Source: Mesaphorura yosii (taxonomy: Eukaryota > Arthropoda > Collembola > Poduromorpha > Tullbergiidae). From it: 64,000 nucleotides of DNA. The translations under genes and the position numbers were made by a program. This document shows positions 1-13,635 of this stretch, piece after piece (the first letter of the stretch is position 1; each line of letters opens with the position of its first letter). The stretch covers positions 1-64,000 of the forward strand of contig WIXG01000077.1 of NCBI GenBank assembly GCA_009869945.1, written 5' to 3'. The notes under the pieces were generated by a model. That model saw only the letters and a program-made list of their open reading frames with translations. It was not told the DNA's origin and ran no database searches.

Positions 1-3000
1 GACTGGTCTCACACTTTTACATTTCTGAAAATATTTTGCTGTGTTAATTATTTTCATTGCTGAGTAATCATATTGCTGAAAGGATTTGTTTCATTGACTT
101 CAACGATTAAATGCTCATTGCTGAGAAAAATACACATTTCATTGCTGAAAGGATTATTCTTATTAACAAAAAAATTACCACCCATAAGGAATTAGAGGCT
201 GCAAACCGTTCTCAGTTATTAGTGTTAATGGCTAGAAGTGCATTTTGCTGTTCAGGCCCATTTTTAATTGCAGTTCGATACGTTTTACTTGTTCCTGATT
301 TGTTTGTTTTCTGGTGTCGTGCCATGTGAGACAAAAATCACATTAATTGAAAGGTGAAGTAAGATAAGGTTGATACGATAAGAACTGTTTTGTTTTGAGA
401 GCATTTTGTTCTCTGCATCCAACTGTCAGTACATTGACTCTTGTTGACTGGTCCAACCCAATTCTTTGCGGATGCGACAAGCAACGAACGCTTGACGCTT
501 TAAGTTTGAAAATTGCAAATCGTGGCAATTCCTGACATTTCAAAATTTTAGTTGCCAAATGCATGCATGATGATGAATGGTGATGAGAATTCGTTTAAAA
601 TGGAGTATGGAAAGTAAACCAGTAAGCTTAAACTTACATTGCATAAAGCAAAAAGCAGATATGAAGATGAGCCTTTTCAGGGTCTTTCGTCTCAGTTCAT
701 AATTTAGTTCACCCATATTTCATTTCGAAATCTTCCAGGATGTGAAGTGACATTTATGAGGTCATTGGCTATGTGTATGTCTTCACTAAATGCGAATATG
801 TATAAATAGCGACAATCTAAGAAGCGGATACAGATGTCGAAGAGAACGGCCTTATGTAGTGTTTAACCTTTGGATAAAAGACGTTCTTGACATGTTATTA
901 GCTCCAGAGGTCACTTTATTCTTTTTCTCCCATAGATTAATTCTTTCTGTAATAATAAAGTGGAAAGAAAGCAGAAGGCCTTTGCCAGGGGCACGGCTGG
1001 CTTTGCTACAGCACTTCATTAATTGGCTAATTGCAGGCTTCTAGATTGTGTGAGTCATCTAATTCCAAGTCATGCAATATCTCAGCATCAGCACAGCTGC
1101 AGCTATCTGCACTTGCCCATGAATCACCGCCACTCTGCAACCGCGTGGAAAGTTCTTGCAACTGTAAAACGAATGTCCTCCAAAGCCCATTTACGCAAAT
1201 GAAGTCATTTCGCGGAGGTTATTTGAGTTTAAGCCGACCATCGTATGATTGTCGTTTGTAGGCCTTTTGAAAGTGCTTGAGAGTCTCAGATAAGGAAAAC
1301 AACGCAAAGCAATTAGAAACTGCGGAGGGAATTCCGCCATCCGTCTGCAGACAGGCTTCACTGCGCATCAAGTTTAAAGCCGTATTTGAGACAAAAGTAA
1401 ACACACTTAATAACTCTGCGCTATTTTTACCATTTCACCATTTCTAAAACCAGATTTATTTGCAAACGCGGTACCATGCCCGTATCGTGTACCCGTACCG
1501 TATCGACATGTGCATGGACCGACTTGATAATTATTTATTGCCATAAGTCCAAAAGTACACGAGGATTGACGATTGACGCACAGAGTCGTACCTCGTGCAT
1601 AAACAGCACATGTGGCAGCAGTTGGTCCACGATTTGCGAAGGAATATTGAGCAATGTCAATGTCAGTCGTGAGATTTGTCTGCGGCAATTGGGACATTTG
1701 CATGCAAATGATGCACTACTTCCATCCATCTCCATCCTGAATCCGCGTTGCATAATTAAACGTGGTTAACAAATGTTTAACTTAGCAAACCGTAATTCAC
1801 AATGCTAATCAAGAAACAGCAGTAGGGTACGGACCGGAATCATTTGAATAAGTCTGAAGCTTGAAGAAGTCAAATGCACATAGGGACAGAGTTAAAATTG
1901 ACCGGGTACGAAAGCATAACATTCGACGTTTGTCGTCAGTGGCCTTAACTAACGTTGAGAATGATGATCTTCACTGCGACCATGGTTCATTAGTATGCAG
2001 CTCGCAGTATGATTGCGGTATCTACGTGCAGGAGTACGGATTTGACTAAGTTTTGCCATTTAGCGCACGCATGAAAACTGACAGGGATCCGAACTAATTG
2101 GCAATTATATACCTATTCACTGACCAGACTTCGGTTAAGTCAAGGCTCACTGTGGTTAAGTGTTTAGTTCGAATTTTGTGCAGGCATCTTAACTTAACCT
2201 TTCTCCACTATTATAATTTTGACGTGATACTCCAGCTTTGAGCTTTGTCGCTATGAGCTCTCGTCTGCAGTCTACATTCAGGCATTCGCTATTCGTTTAG
2301 AGTTGTTCTCTGACGTCAAGTCTGCCAGCCTTTGCAAAGGATTGCTATTGCTATTCTTTTGTGGCATTAATTTATTTCAGTGGCGTTAATTAAATCACAA
2401 ATAGTCGCCAAATATGTCCACCAGCCTTGCAACATGGCAGTCATTCGCATTCATGAACAATTTAAGTTTCTCATACTTCTTATAGCAAGCATGGTTTGAG
2501 CTTTGTTCGATTTACGACTGAGATTAATATACTTGACATATGACACGACACGAAACGATGAGACGGGCTTCACATTTACTAATGTAATTATGATGTACTT
2601 GTTGGTACTCTCAAGATTTATGAAGTCATGTTGTGAGGGTCACCTCGATGGCTCAGGCAGTGAGTGTGCCTGCGTCTGCCTGGCCTGGTGAGTTAGAAAT
2701 ATAGAAATGTGACTTGTATTACTATCCATTCACAATTCGCAATCCATTGCATGGGATAGTAAAGACATAAGCTGTGTTTCACAGTCCATAACATTCCATT
2801 AACATTAACTTTTAACCCTTCCATCTTTCATGGCTTTATTCCCAAAGCTCCTCGTATGCAGCGATGTGTTCTGCACTGCTCCATGCCAAGCTCTGCTCGC
2901 TTATGGTATTTGTGTTAAGCCACGTTAGTCGCACTCGAGTTATCCTTATGAACGGATGTCTATTAGCTTTAGCCTTTTCTATATGTACATACACACAGCA

Positions 3001-5143
3001 TTAAATTATAAACATAAATCTAATGCAGGCATTTTTTTGGTTTTCTTTCTCGCATTGACGTCAATTGGAGGAATGATAAAAAGTATTAGAATAATAATAA
3101 AAAGTTGTTCTCAATTATGATTTGTAACTGAACAAACTTACCACAGAGCACAGTGTGCAGTGTCGAGTTAATTCTTCAACAAACTCAACCTTTATGAAAT
3201 ATGTGTTTGGATAGTTAAAAGTCTCTGCTGGTGGCCGTGGCGTGGCATTTCGTGTATGTGCAAGTAATAAGTTAATGCTTCCATGTACGATGTAAAGTAC
3301 ATATCAACCCCAGAATCCAATCAGTTTGCGTGCAAATCATACACACACTTCGCAGCAATTACGAAGCCTAATGAATCTAGTGCGATATGGCATTGATCAT
3401 CTATTGTGATTGAGATAGTCATACATGAGGACATAATTGATGGAGAAATCATGTTCTAGACAATCTTTTGTCATCCTCATCCACATCACATGAAAGTTAC
3501 GTGCAACATGCGGGCGCACGGTGCAATATTTCAGCCAGTGCTGATCTGAAAGAAGAAAGACGCACAAAATGTTGAAACCTTTCAAATCAGCGAGCTCCAG
3601 CAGCTTAGAATAGAGGACAGAGAAAGTAAAGCGCTCCCAAATTAGACGCTCTAAGCATTTAAGTCCGTCTTTACGTCAGACGCCAGCTAAATTAAGAAGT
3701 GAAATCAGTAATCAGTTAACGCCGAGGCTAACCTTGACCTTAAAATAGAAATCCGTTTTTATCTCAATAGCGAAGTAGAAAAGCAAAGGGATGAACGGGA
3801 TTAGCGAAGGATTTAGCGTAGCAGGGTAACCATTCAGACATTTTATCAGCTCTTGAGCTCCGCGACCATATTCTCACCATAAAAAAAATCATAAATAAAT
3901 AAATCTCACGAGTCTCTATTATTATTGCATTGCAGACCATAATTCTCAGTGTAATTACGATGGTACGAGGAGCGAGCGAGCATAAAGTTTCAGTCTATCT
4001 CCACACACTTTAATAGGCTTTATGTAATCGTAGCAGTGTAACAGGAAAATAGCTTTATTCATACGCGATCATTCGAAACCTGATACACTACTTCCATGCG
4101 TAGAAGGGTGAAAGATAGGACGAGGGTGAGTGTTAATGTACTCGTGCTTATCACGTTAATTGATCTCGCATTGAGCATTTGTGATTTGTAGCAGCACGAC
4201 CATCGTTCTCCACGATCCATCGTCATTGACATCCACTTTGCGCAATCACAAGTGTGCGGTGCTGTGCGACTTGAGAACAGGCAGACGCCTGCAAAAAATG
4301 TAAACTCGTAGACAGGTGTGAGTTGAAATTTTCGTCTTTTTTGTGAAGTATTTATGTATGTTTTCTTTACATAACATTTATGTGAATATGAAAAAAAGGA
4401 AACCACACAGAACCACCGCAGTTTAACTGTTTATCTTAACATTCGCAGACCGGGTGTGCAAGCCGTCACATCGTTAACTGCTTTAAATTCGATTCAGTGT
4501 GAAATGTGTGGCTGTTGCGGCTGGGCTGTGGTTCCGAAAAAGACAAGATACATACGGACAGAAGCAGGCACTTGCTCCATTTTACAACTGCGTCTTGCGT
4601 CAGTATTAACTTTGTTGACACAGCAGGAGGAAACTAGTTACGGTAGTAACATTAAAATGTGTGGTGGTATTTAAGTCAAGACCAGCCGGCCGTATTTTAC
4701 AACTCCAAGACCGTAAACCCGAGCACAAGTAAAATCTTTGCTGTGCGGTTTATTGCCGTCGAGTATCGAATTCTGGTGAAGAGTGAAATTCCATTCCAAG
4801 CCGAGAAACAGATCGTTTCTACCAAAGCGAAGAGAAATCTGCCATTTCAATCGATCCCTTGTGATTACCCCAACAGGAAAGAATTGCTGATACGCAAAAA
4901 GTAATTAGCAGTAGTTTTTGGTGCACAAGTGGCAACTGATGTGTCATGCAATCCGTACTGAGAACAGCATCAATCATCAGTTCAGTGCTGAGAACCGCGT
5001 CGCTGTCGCTCCTTCATCAAATGTGAATTCTGTGTCCATTTCTCAAAACAGAGAATTGAGTGACATCAATCACTATCGAGCTTGCAAGTTTTACCTGAAA
5101 TTAACCGTGCAATTTACAACTCTTGTAACCCATTTACGTATTT
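1..5143. other. Intergenic DNA, no gene seen
   Basis: About 5 kb with no convincing coding sequence. The open frames present are short, lack any recognisable domain and overlap each other on both strands. The stretch may hold 5' exons and regulatory DNA of the inositol-trisphosphate 3-kinase gene that follows, since that gene family commonly uses several first exons, but nothing in the sequence proves it. A small degenerate repeat lies at the left edge and is listed separately. Confidence 0.6.
55..165. repeat. Short degenerate direct repeat (CATTGCTGAG / ATTGCTGAAAGGATT)
   Basis: CATTGCTGAG occurs at 55-64 and 116-125, each followed by ATTGCTGAAAGGATT at 72-86 and 141-155. The two halves look like a diverged duplication of a unit of roughly 60-70 bp. 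No coding or structural role is visible. Confidence 0.5.
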
Positions 5144-7505
5144 ATGATGCTCGGCTATGAAAGTTTTATGGTGGGAATTAAGCCACCTTGTGTGATTAAC
5201 CACGAGTATGGCGACGCCTCCAGTGACGACCTTAGCTCCGAGTGGGAGACTGAAGAACCTACTCCAGTTACGACCAAGGCAAAACACCAATACTACTACT
5301 ATGTAGATAACTAAACGTTAATCTAGTTTTGGTTTTTATCAAATCCAAACTTTTGTAGTGGCTTCGGCATTTTATTTTGAGTAGATCACTCACAATTTTA
5401 GATTTTACGACTCTCAAGTGTTTTTATCGTACAATTTTCGCATTCCTTCCATCTTCTCTCGTCCCGCCCGCACTGGAATGAATTGCGTGTACGTTTCTTG
5501 TACAAAGTACATCACGGCTGACCAAGCAGTTGTGCTCATTGACCAGCCCAAGTCAGATTGCAAAGCACGTAACGAAGTAATAATCACAATTAACCAGTTT
5601 ACGTGTTGTCCAAGTACCAGGGACGCGCAGGACGTACGTTTTGTCAGTCCGTCTCTTTTAATGTCCAAGTCCCTCGCACTTTTCAATGTTTTTGTCCGTG
5701 CACCATCGCGTCGTTCGCTTTGCTGAATTTGCTGCTATACTTCTGTGAAAATTTTTGTCAACGAGTTTTTCGGCCCTGAAAGCTAATGAAGTGATTGTAC
5801 TTTTTATCAATAGATATCAAAATGGAAGACGATCAAGACAATTGTCCACCACCTGACACCGTTTTACCAGTCATACAAAAATCTGCGTTATCAATGGGTA
5901 CAGCTTGCAGGACATCAGGTTAGGTGGCATTTATTACTTTTATTAGTCGATTAGTTTAGAACAAGATTAAAGAGAGAACAATGAACATGAAGAGAATTTG
6001 AATTTGAACCAGCTTGAATTTTGATTACTGGTTTCAGGGCAACTTCAGACCTGGTCAAAAGCCCGGGACAATTCTCAAGAAATATTGTGATCGTGAAGGA
6101 GATTCATTTGTTCAACTTATGAATGACTCGCTGAAACCTTTTATTCCTCAGTATTATGGAGTAATTCCAAATGACAGTGATGATCGTAAGTGAAGTCACG
6201 CTACGGACTCAACACTCGCCGGATTACGAAACTTATCAACTGTTTTGTCCATTGCAGCTGAGTTTATTCAACTGGAAGATCTCTTGGGTAACTTCAACAA
6301 CCCTTGTGTCATGGATTGCAAGCTGGGCATTCGAACCTACTTGGAGGAAGAGCTCATCAAAGCTAAAGAGAAACCAAAACTCCGTAAAGATATGTACGAG
6401 AAAATGTGTCAAATTGATCCCGACGCCCCGACTCCTGAAGAGAAGCAACTGAAAGCTGTGACAAAGCCACGGTAATTATTCCAACCAGATTCCACAGTGA
6501 CTCCATTTTGATTCTGATTATCATTCACGCACATTTTGTACTATTGTAGATACATGGTGTGGAGAGAAACCATTTCAACAACATCCACACTTGGTAAGTA
6601 CCAGATTTACGCAACCGTTTCCAAAATTTTGCAATCTTTCGAAGCATTTACAACGTTGGATTTTCCTTCAGGTTTTCGGGTGGAAGGAGTGCGAATGAGT
6701 GATGGATACTCGTCTAAGGATTTCAAAACCACGCGATCAGAGTCTCAAGTCAAAGATGCATTTCGTTCATTTATCAAAGGATTCTCATTTTCATTACCAC
6801 GGTACCTGGAACGACTTCGGGAGCTTAGAAAAGCTCTCGCAGAGTCACAATTCTTCGCAAATCATGAGGTAATGACTATTATTAATGCTTCTGCCCTTAC
6901 TTGCGGATTCCGGATAGAGAAAAGATAACCTGAACTTGAACTTGAACTTTATGCTACGTCAATGGCAAAGCAATTGCACGTTCTTTATCACGTGCAGACG
7001 GAGTGCCTCTTGATTGCTCTGTGCCGCACATTCTTCTGCGCTTTAGCATAACGGGAATTCACCGACTTAAGTTTCCGTGTTTCATTCATGGCGGAGATAC
7101 AAACATATTCTCGGCTCATTTTGTCGGTGCTATTAACTAAACGCTATGCTCTGTTTTGTGTTTGCAGGTCATCGGAAGTTCACTTCTCTTCGTACATGAT
7201 GAATCTTCAGCGTCGATATGGATGATAGATTTCGCAAAGGTATCAAAATAAAAATCCATGAATGAAATGAATTTGCATGAATCAACCAAAATTTATAATT
7301 TATGACTAATACTAATACCGCTCTCTTTATTATTTCTTTATTTCAGACTTGTCCTCTACCCGAAGGCTGCAAGCCAATTAGTCATGACAAGCAGTGGGTG
7401 GTTGGTAATCATGAAGATGGTTACCTAATTGGTCTGTCTAATCTCATCAAACTATTTGAAGAAATATCTCAAGAAACGCTATTAGAAGAATCCCAGTCGA
7501 GTTGA
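5144..7505 (+). CDS. IP3K1: Inositol-trisphosphate 3-kinase
   Basis: Phosphorylates Ins(1,4,5)P3 to Ins(1,3,4,5)P4 in the cytoplasm and so shapes calcium signalling. Coding exons: 5144-5302, 5814-5918, 6038-6185, 6258-6471, 6550-6593, 6672-6868, 7168-7239, 7347-7505, giving 365 residues. The N-terminus is short and acidic ([10 protein letters not shown]). It is followed by a segment matching the calmodulin-binding region and kinase entry of the family ([10 protein letters not shown], then [11 protein letters not shown]). The catalytic core shows [49 protein letters not shown] and [10 protein letters not shown], all family hallmarks. The start was chosen because an in-frame stop lies just upstream (5126-5128) and the first exon joins in phase through a GTAGAT donor. 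Longer isoforms with other first exons are likely, so the N-terminus is the least certain part. Confidence 0.93.
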
Positions 7506-10212
7506 ATCGTAATCATAAGATGTTAATGTTATGTGTAGCACGTAAACCACTATTAGATAAGTTAACTACAAGTGTCTTAAGTTATCTAACCAAACACATG
7601 TGATTATCGGACCTTATGTTGGACGGCGAGTGCCTTAGCTACCTTTCGGAGCATGTTCTACTCTCGCGTAAATCTTGTGCAAAGGGATTGCCAAAATTCT
7701 TTCAGTCGTTTCGCGATGAACGCGTATTTGTATTTTGCGAGCTCTGCGTACGTTGAAACCAGACAGAACTTTACAATAATGTTCTATTTCTATTTGCACC
7801 TTTTGCCAAGAACGAACTTGTACTTCGCACCCCATAATTCTAGTTTTATTAAACAATTTATTTTGTCTACCGATACTACACGCGTTTTTGGCCTCCCATC
7901 CGGGATTTTCAAACTACGAAGTACCCGCATTTGTAAATACAGCTTGCATTCTCCTTTGACTTTTTAACAATTGCGCACTAGCACTAACGAAATTGTACAA
8001 AAGAAAACTTGGCCACAGCAGGCCAGTGAATAAATGAATAGTCGTACTTTTCATGGACAAGCAAATGCGATTGTATCTGACTTCACCTTTACCTTTCTCC
8101 CCACGTGCTACTTCACCAATTCATGATTAACGATGCATTCATTCAAATCTTCGCTTCTTGATCCAGCGTAGTGCAGATTGTGAGATACAAGCGCTTGTGA
8201 TTCATGGTTTAACCATTATCGATATACAATTTTTGTGGACGGGTGGGATATTATTTTCGTTTAAAAGTTAACAAGCGCGTTGTGTCATTCACTGAAAATT
8301 ATGTATGCCTTGTAGAGTTTTACTTCAGGTGGAATATGGTGATCATGCAAGATACTTCACATATGAGAGCTTGACTGTAATTTCTGCATGGACAAATAAG
8401 TGAATAAAAGTCGCAAACGAATTACCAACGTAAGCAAATCCTGTGTCGATTTCGCCGGAATCTCATGGACTTGAGCACCCAACTAAAGTGAAATGAAGTG
8501 AATCTGCATGGGTGGCTCGATGCACCCAATGCGCGCCCTCCTTGTCTCAAGCCGTTGAACTCAATTAATCGGCCGAGTCGGTCAAGTTCTCCAATTCATT
8601 CCAATGTCATTGTACTCACTGCGGTTGGTAGGACCAATTTCAAAACCAAGGAGGAGTCAAGATGTTATGAGTCTGGCGACATGTCCTCGTCACTATCCAC
8701 GAACACGGCACGACCTCCTCGCTAATAAATTTTACGTATAAAAATACTGCATGGAACGGTATCCAAATTTATGATAACAGAATCACTGTAACCACACAGA
8801 GAAAGAAAATTCAGGGTAAAGTTCAGATTCAAAATGACCACATCGATGCATGCGATTGAATATAATGGTGAAACGATTCAGCTTGGTGTTGACATCTTAC
8901 TAAACTGGAAGCTTCTTGGAAAACTTCACATGCTGCATGACACCAAACGCCACTACCAGCATGGCCAGTGAGGAGGAAATTGCATTTGTAAACAGGCCTA
9001 AGCAATCTTGCAAGCGAGCCGGGGTCTGATGAGACAATTTTCTGCAATTTCAACAAATTCGAGCTAGCCCAGCATTTGTGATTATGGCTAATTCGTTCCC
9101 ATTTCGAAGAATCGTAGTGCATAAATTGTTTATCAAGCATGTACCCAGCATCTAGCCCAACGCAGTCCGCCAGTGTTCCTCGTCCAAAAGAGTTAAATGG
9201 GATACGATGTGATCAGAAAAGTGTTATGCGTACATATGGGCTTTTCTCAGCAACTCAAACTGCAATGCAATGTGGGGGAATATTATGGGGTGTTGCAGTT
9301 AAGGTGAGCAGTGAACACACTCCTACGCGGTGGTTGTGATTGCTATTACTAATGCAATAAAGGTGGCTATTCCCTAACATATGGGCTGCGACTGATACTA
9401 CAGCACGGGTACGGCTGGGTTGCATATGTACAAAGAAAAAGAGAGAGGAAGTGACGTCAGGCCTAGGCCTCCATTCTAATATTCTATTCTCATTCATTCA
9501 TAAAGATTCACACGGGCCTGGTGCTCTTCGTATAGGCAGAGTGTTCTGTGTGTGGTCGTCATTCATTTTGATTTTTGTGAATTGGGCCCAGAAGTTAACT
9601 GCGGAGAATTTCCACAGTTAATTTCTCAAGAAGTGGACATTAGCATTAGCTAAGGGTGTTCGCAGCGTCTTGTGCTTGCTGTAAGAAAGTCGAGTTCAGC
9701 TGAAGCAACGTAAGTCGTAAGTCAAGAACACTGAAAACTCATTCATCTTTTCATATGAGTCTCGTTAGGATTCACTCTGTTCCAAACGTATTGCCTTGCC
9801 TGTAGCAGTTTCAATTATTTTGAAATACCTAATTCGTGTATTCTGCGAACTGGTTAATGTAGACTTAATTAAGCTATAGACTATAAGAGATAAGGAAAAT
9901 ACTCGTTTTTCAATTTAGCCAATTTTCTCCATTGCTTCAGAGTTAATGCATGGTGGCCATCGTGGCTTACCAAAGCTTCATGAATTTATTAATTCAGTCT
10001 TTCTATAGTATAATGAAGGTATTGTAGGTATAGTATTATTGCGTGATAGTAGCATAATATTCACAACTAATCACACCCTTTCCGTTGCAGTGACAGACTG
10101 AACCCTGAACCGAATCGAATACTGGTGACTAGACCAAGTAAGCTGACCGCTCACAGCTCTGACCTATTCAGAGCTCACAGGCTGACGAAATTGGATCGTC
10201 GGATGACAGTGA
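7506..10212. other. 3' UTR of IP3 kinase, intergenic DNA and 5' UTR of the SOCS gene
   Basis: The first part to about 8.05 kb is the probable 3' UTR of the kinase. The middle shows no coding sequence that I can support. A probable noncoding first exon of the SOCS gene ends at 9709 (CAAC/GTAAGT), and its intron runs to 10090 (CCGTTGCAG), so 10091-10212 would be 5' UTR. Confidence 0.5.
8029..8034 (+). terminator. AATAAA poly(A) signal, IP3 kinase
   Basis: First canonical AATAAA downstream of the kinase stop codon, implying a 3' UTR of roughly 540 bases. Confidence 0.55.
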
Positions 10213-10241
10213 ATGGGACCACGGCTGGGCAAATTAATTAA
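10203..10241 (+). promoter_or_regulatory. Upstream ORF overlapping the SOCS start codon
   Basis: An ATG ten bases before the SOCS start opens a 12-codon frame ([12 protein letters not shown]) that ends inside the SOCS coding region in another frame. A scanning ribosome that used it would bypass the first SOCS ATG and could restart at the in-frame SOCS Met22 at 10276. Whether it is translated is inference. Confidence 0.45.
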
Positions 10242-11793
10242 AGTGTCCAGCGGACGTGAAGAACACAAATCCCAAATGGACAATCAAAATGGTGGCAAGA
10301 CCAAGGGAGTTCCCGAGGAGGAGCAGAATCCAACAGTAGCGGCTAACGAAAAAGAAAACTCGGGAGTAGCAGGGGAGGAAACACAACAAGAAGCAGTAGA
10401 GAGCAAGTATAAGAACGTCGATCTTCGGCCAGAAGAAACACAGGGAGCGGCAGACCGCAGGAGTTTTGCTGCGGTTGTTGCCAGCACCTCGTCCAGCCAG
10501 CCATGTACTAGTGCTTCGGCTAACGCCAATATCATGCCATGTGCCTCAACTTCATTAGCATTATCGACTGTACCAAAATTGTCTGTGGTGGAGAAAAGCT
10601 CCAAGAAACGCAGAGCATTTAAATCAAGTACGCCGTCAGGAAAGCGCGATTTCTTCGGAATGAGGCGGAGTAAAAAATGGCCAATGATGAAACTATCAAG
10701 TTGTTGCTCCAAAAAGGAGCAGGAAGTGGAACCGCCCGCAGCTAGCTCACTTTCTTGCATTTGCACTGGATTCAGACGTCGCGATGCAGACCAAGAACCA
10801 CCAGCTCCTTTGCCTCCCATACCCACACCCGAACAATTTAATCGGCAAGTTCGTCACATTGGTAAGACAAGCACTAATTACGACTAGTATTGCCCGGTCC
10901 TATACTTATTTGCCAACTCTATTCTTTGCGCAGGCGGAGTTGTACCAATTATTGACTTGAGTCTATTTAATCCGGCTGACTATCCTATTGACGATGAGGA
11001 TGAGCGAATGAGGAGGCAAAGAGCCAAAGAAATGGCAGAGGGAGTTGAGGTGTCCTTATCTTCACGCTTTGGTGTACTTTCATTGAACAAGAATGACTCA
11101 TATCATCAAGTCCACACACAAGTGAGTTTTGACTTGTGAAAGAGCGGAGGGATTTTTAATGGCAATTGGTAAATTGCTTTCATTCGATTGATGTCGTGCT
11201 TAATGCTATTTTCAGGTGGACTACGTTCACTGCCTTGTTCCTGATTTGAAAGAGATTACGACTTGTTCCTTTTATTGGGGTAAAATTGATCGGTACGAAG
11301 CAGAGAAATTATTGGAGGGTAAAGTTGAGGGCACCTTTTTACTTCGTGATTCTGCGCAAGAGGAGTACCTGTTCTCAGTTAGTTTCAGGTTAGTTTGTTC
11401 AGTATTTGCAAATTGGAGGTGGTTCTAGCTTGATTGATTCTTATTTCTGATTCACATTTTAGGCGCTACGGCAGATCTCTCCATGCTCGAATTGAGCAGT
11501 GGAATTACTCGTTCTCTTTCGACTCGCATGATCCTTCAGTCTTCTCATCGCCAACGGTAACTGGACTCATCGAACACTATAAGGATCCTTCGAGCTGTAT
11601 GTTCTTCGAACCTCTACTCACAACGCCACTTCATCGAAACTTTCCCTTTGACTTGCAACACCTGGCTAGATCAGTTATCTGCAAACAAATAAAGTACGAC
11701 AACGTAAACGCCCTGCCTCTACCAAAAAGATTGAAGGTGTATTGTAAAGAATATCACTACAAACAACGTGTTCGAGTTCGACAGTTGGAGTGA
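10213..11793 (+). CDS. Socs36E: Suppressor of cytokine signalling, SOCS4/5 (Socs36E) type
   Basis: Adaptor of a Cullin-5 ubiquitin ligase that damps JAK/STAT and EGFR signalling. Coding exons: 10213-10861, 10934-11121, 11216-11388, 11463-11793, giving 446 residues. The first 280 or so are poorly conserved and probably disordered, as in SOCS4/5. The family-specific stretch before the SH2 domain is clear ([15 protein letters not shown]). The SH2 domain contains [20 protein letters not shown] with the phosphotyrosine-binding arginine, and [12 protein letters not shown]. The C-terminal SOCS box has an elongin-binding segment (LARSVIC) and a Cul5-type LPLP, ending in [15 protein letters not shown]. 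The start is the first ATG of the long frame, and Met22 is an alternative because of the overlapping upstream ORF. No kinase-inhibitory region of the SOCS1/3 type is visible. Confidence 0.94.
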
Positions 11794-12809
11794 GTGACCC
11801 AGTCTAGCCCTTGTCAATCAATAAGAATCAATAGTTACTTTTGGATTCAGCTTTTGTTTGTATTGTTAATTATTATTTTACTTACCACGCAGTCGAGGAG
11901 CGACTTACGCTTTTACACGATCGAAAACTCTTTGTTGAAATAGCTGAGCATTAAGCAGACCAAGACTTTACCAACGCTCACGTAGACTTCAACGTGCTCG
12001 GTAGCTGTGTTGCCTCATTTCGCTTTCAGTCTTTCCTTCAAGTCAACCTTCTAGTAATTGTTATGTTAGAATCGTAAGAATGTTACCTTTTTTGTTTATC
12101 TTAAGTTAGCATTGAATCGCGGTATTGTAAAAATTTTAAGTTTAAGGTTCCTTTCTGAGAATGATGACTTTACTTTCTCTAGACTGGTGAATTTTATGTC
12201 ACTCCCTTGAGACAAGACTCGACTGCTATAGTTGAAATTTAACTCTAAAAATATCAACAATTGTTGTCGAATATGACCAAGCGTTGTGCATGAAGTTGTG
12301 TCGGAGTATTTAACAAGCGTTGAGGGGTAGTGGACAGTTGCGTTAATCCCGGCAATCCATTGTGATAGAAAGCTGTGTTTGAAAATCTGAAATGATTGAG
12401 GATTAACATCTGGTTTTAAATTGTAAATCGTTCAGGATCTTTGTTCGGAAACAAGGCTTAAATGAAGATTTTCGAGTATTTGCTAACCGTCAGAGTTTTT
12501 GTTTTTATAGCTTTAGTCGGGTGTCCAAATCCATGCGTGTTTATTCGCCACACTTCCGTTGATTGGCTACCCAATTTTGCATTTTATTCAGGATGTGCGC
12601 CAGAACCAACTCAGGATGTCCAAAGTGCCCATTTAATTTTACGTTGATTTTAAGCGTCGGACGAGATAATCAAGATTAAGTGCGCAGGCTAGAGCGCAGT
12701 GAGAAAGAAGCAGTATTATATTCGAAATATAATTACTGAAATGATCAACGCATGTGTAAAAAAAATAAGAATCTTACCTTTATATTGTATGAGTCTTTAA
12801 TTAGTTCTA

Positions 12810-12815
12810 AATAAA
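12810..12815 (+). terminator. AATAAA poly(A) signal, SOCS gene
   Basis: Canonical hexamer about 1 kb after the SOCS stop codon. It implies a long 3' UTR, which fits a tightly regulated signalling gene. Confidence 0.55.
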
Positions 12816-12890
12816 GAAAACGAAATTGTTGAATATCTTCGTTATTCAGTTAGTGATTTAATTAAAGCATTATTCGCGTTGGATTCACAC

Positions 12891-12979
12891 AAATTGTCGC
12901 AGGCAATAATTTCCGGAAAATTGTCAAAGCATGTTTCCAGAGAATTGTCTCAAGATGTATTCCCTGACAATTGTTTCCG
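12891..12979. repeat. Degenerate tandem repeat, period about 24-27 bp
   Basis: About three and a half copies of a unit that begins with (A/G)AATTGTC and ends with a TTTCC-like segment: 12891-12917, 12918-12941, 12942-12965 and a partial copy from 12966. The copies are diverged. Confidence 0.5.
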
Positions 12980-13635
12980 CCTAAATTCACGAAGGGCCAC
13001 GCTGCAGGCTGAAGCATAGGTATGAAGAAAGATTATGACGGTGACTACAAACTTTTAAAGGCGAGGGATAGAATGAACTCAAGTGAGATCTGGATAGCCA
13101 ACGCCACCAAGTCCGAAGATGAGAAACCACGCACCGCAGGTTAAAATACGAAACGCAATTGAAAACCCTATTGGCTTTGGCTGTTTGCCGATTGAGTTCT
13201 ACGCAGCATTATACGAGTGCATGCACCGCACATGGACGGAAGTTTATTCGGGAAGCAAGTTTCGTATTACATAAGTGAAAGCAGAGATAATCGCAATTAA
13301 GTTGTGATAGATTAATAGATTCTGTAGTACCTTAAAATGTGAAGGATTTGGTGGTAGACCGTGGTGAGTTAATTATCACCTCAACTTGGTAAGTAAGTTC
13401 TGGTTGGATTATCTGAATTTATCTGTGTAGCGTCTCTGAAGTCAGTACGCACGTACATGGCCATGTCGTTTCCGTGTCCTAATCAGATTTATGATGATGC
13501 TGAAAAAATCATCAGCAGATCGTTAAAAGCTAAATGGTTGTTCTTTGTCTGACCAGGGAACTCAGAAATCGCGCATCGAACACTTAAATGACTAGACACT
13601 AAAGGAACAATATCATAAATTCTGATTCTTGTGCA

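Larger units (their letters stand above)
11794..13635. other. SOCS 3' UTR and intergenic DNA
   Basis: The first kilobase is the probable SOCS 3' UTR, ending near a canonical AATAAA at 12810-12815. The rest contains a small tandem repeat (listed separately) and the promoter region of TOM20. No coding sequence is supported. Confidence 0.55.

Noticed and set aside
10284..10826. 180-codon minus-strand open frame
   Set aside because: Antisense shadow of the first SOCS coding exon.
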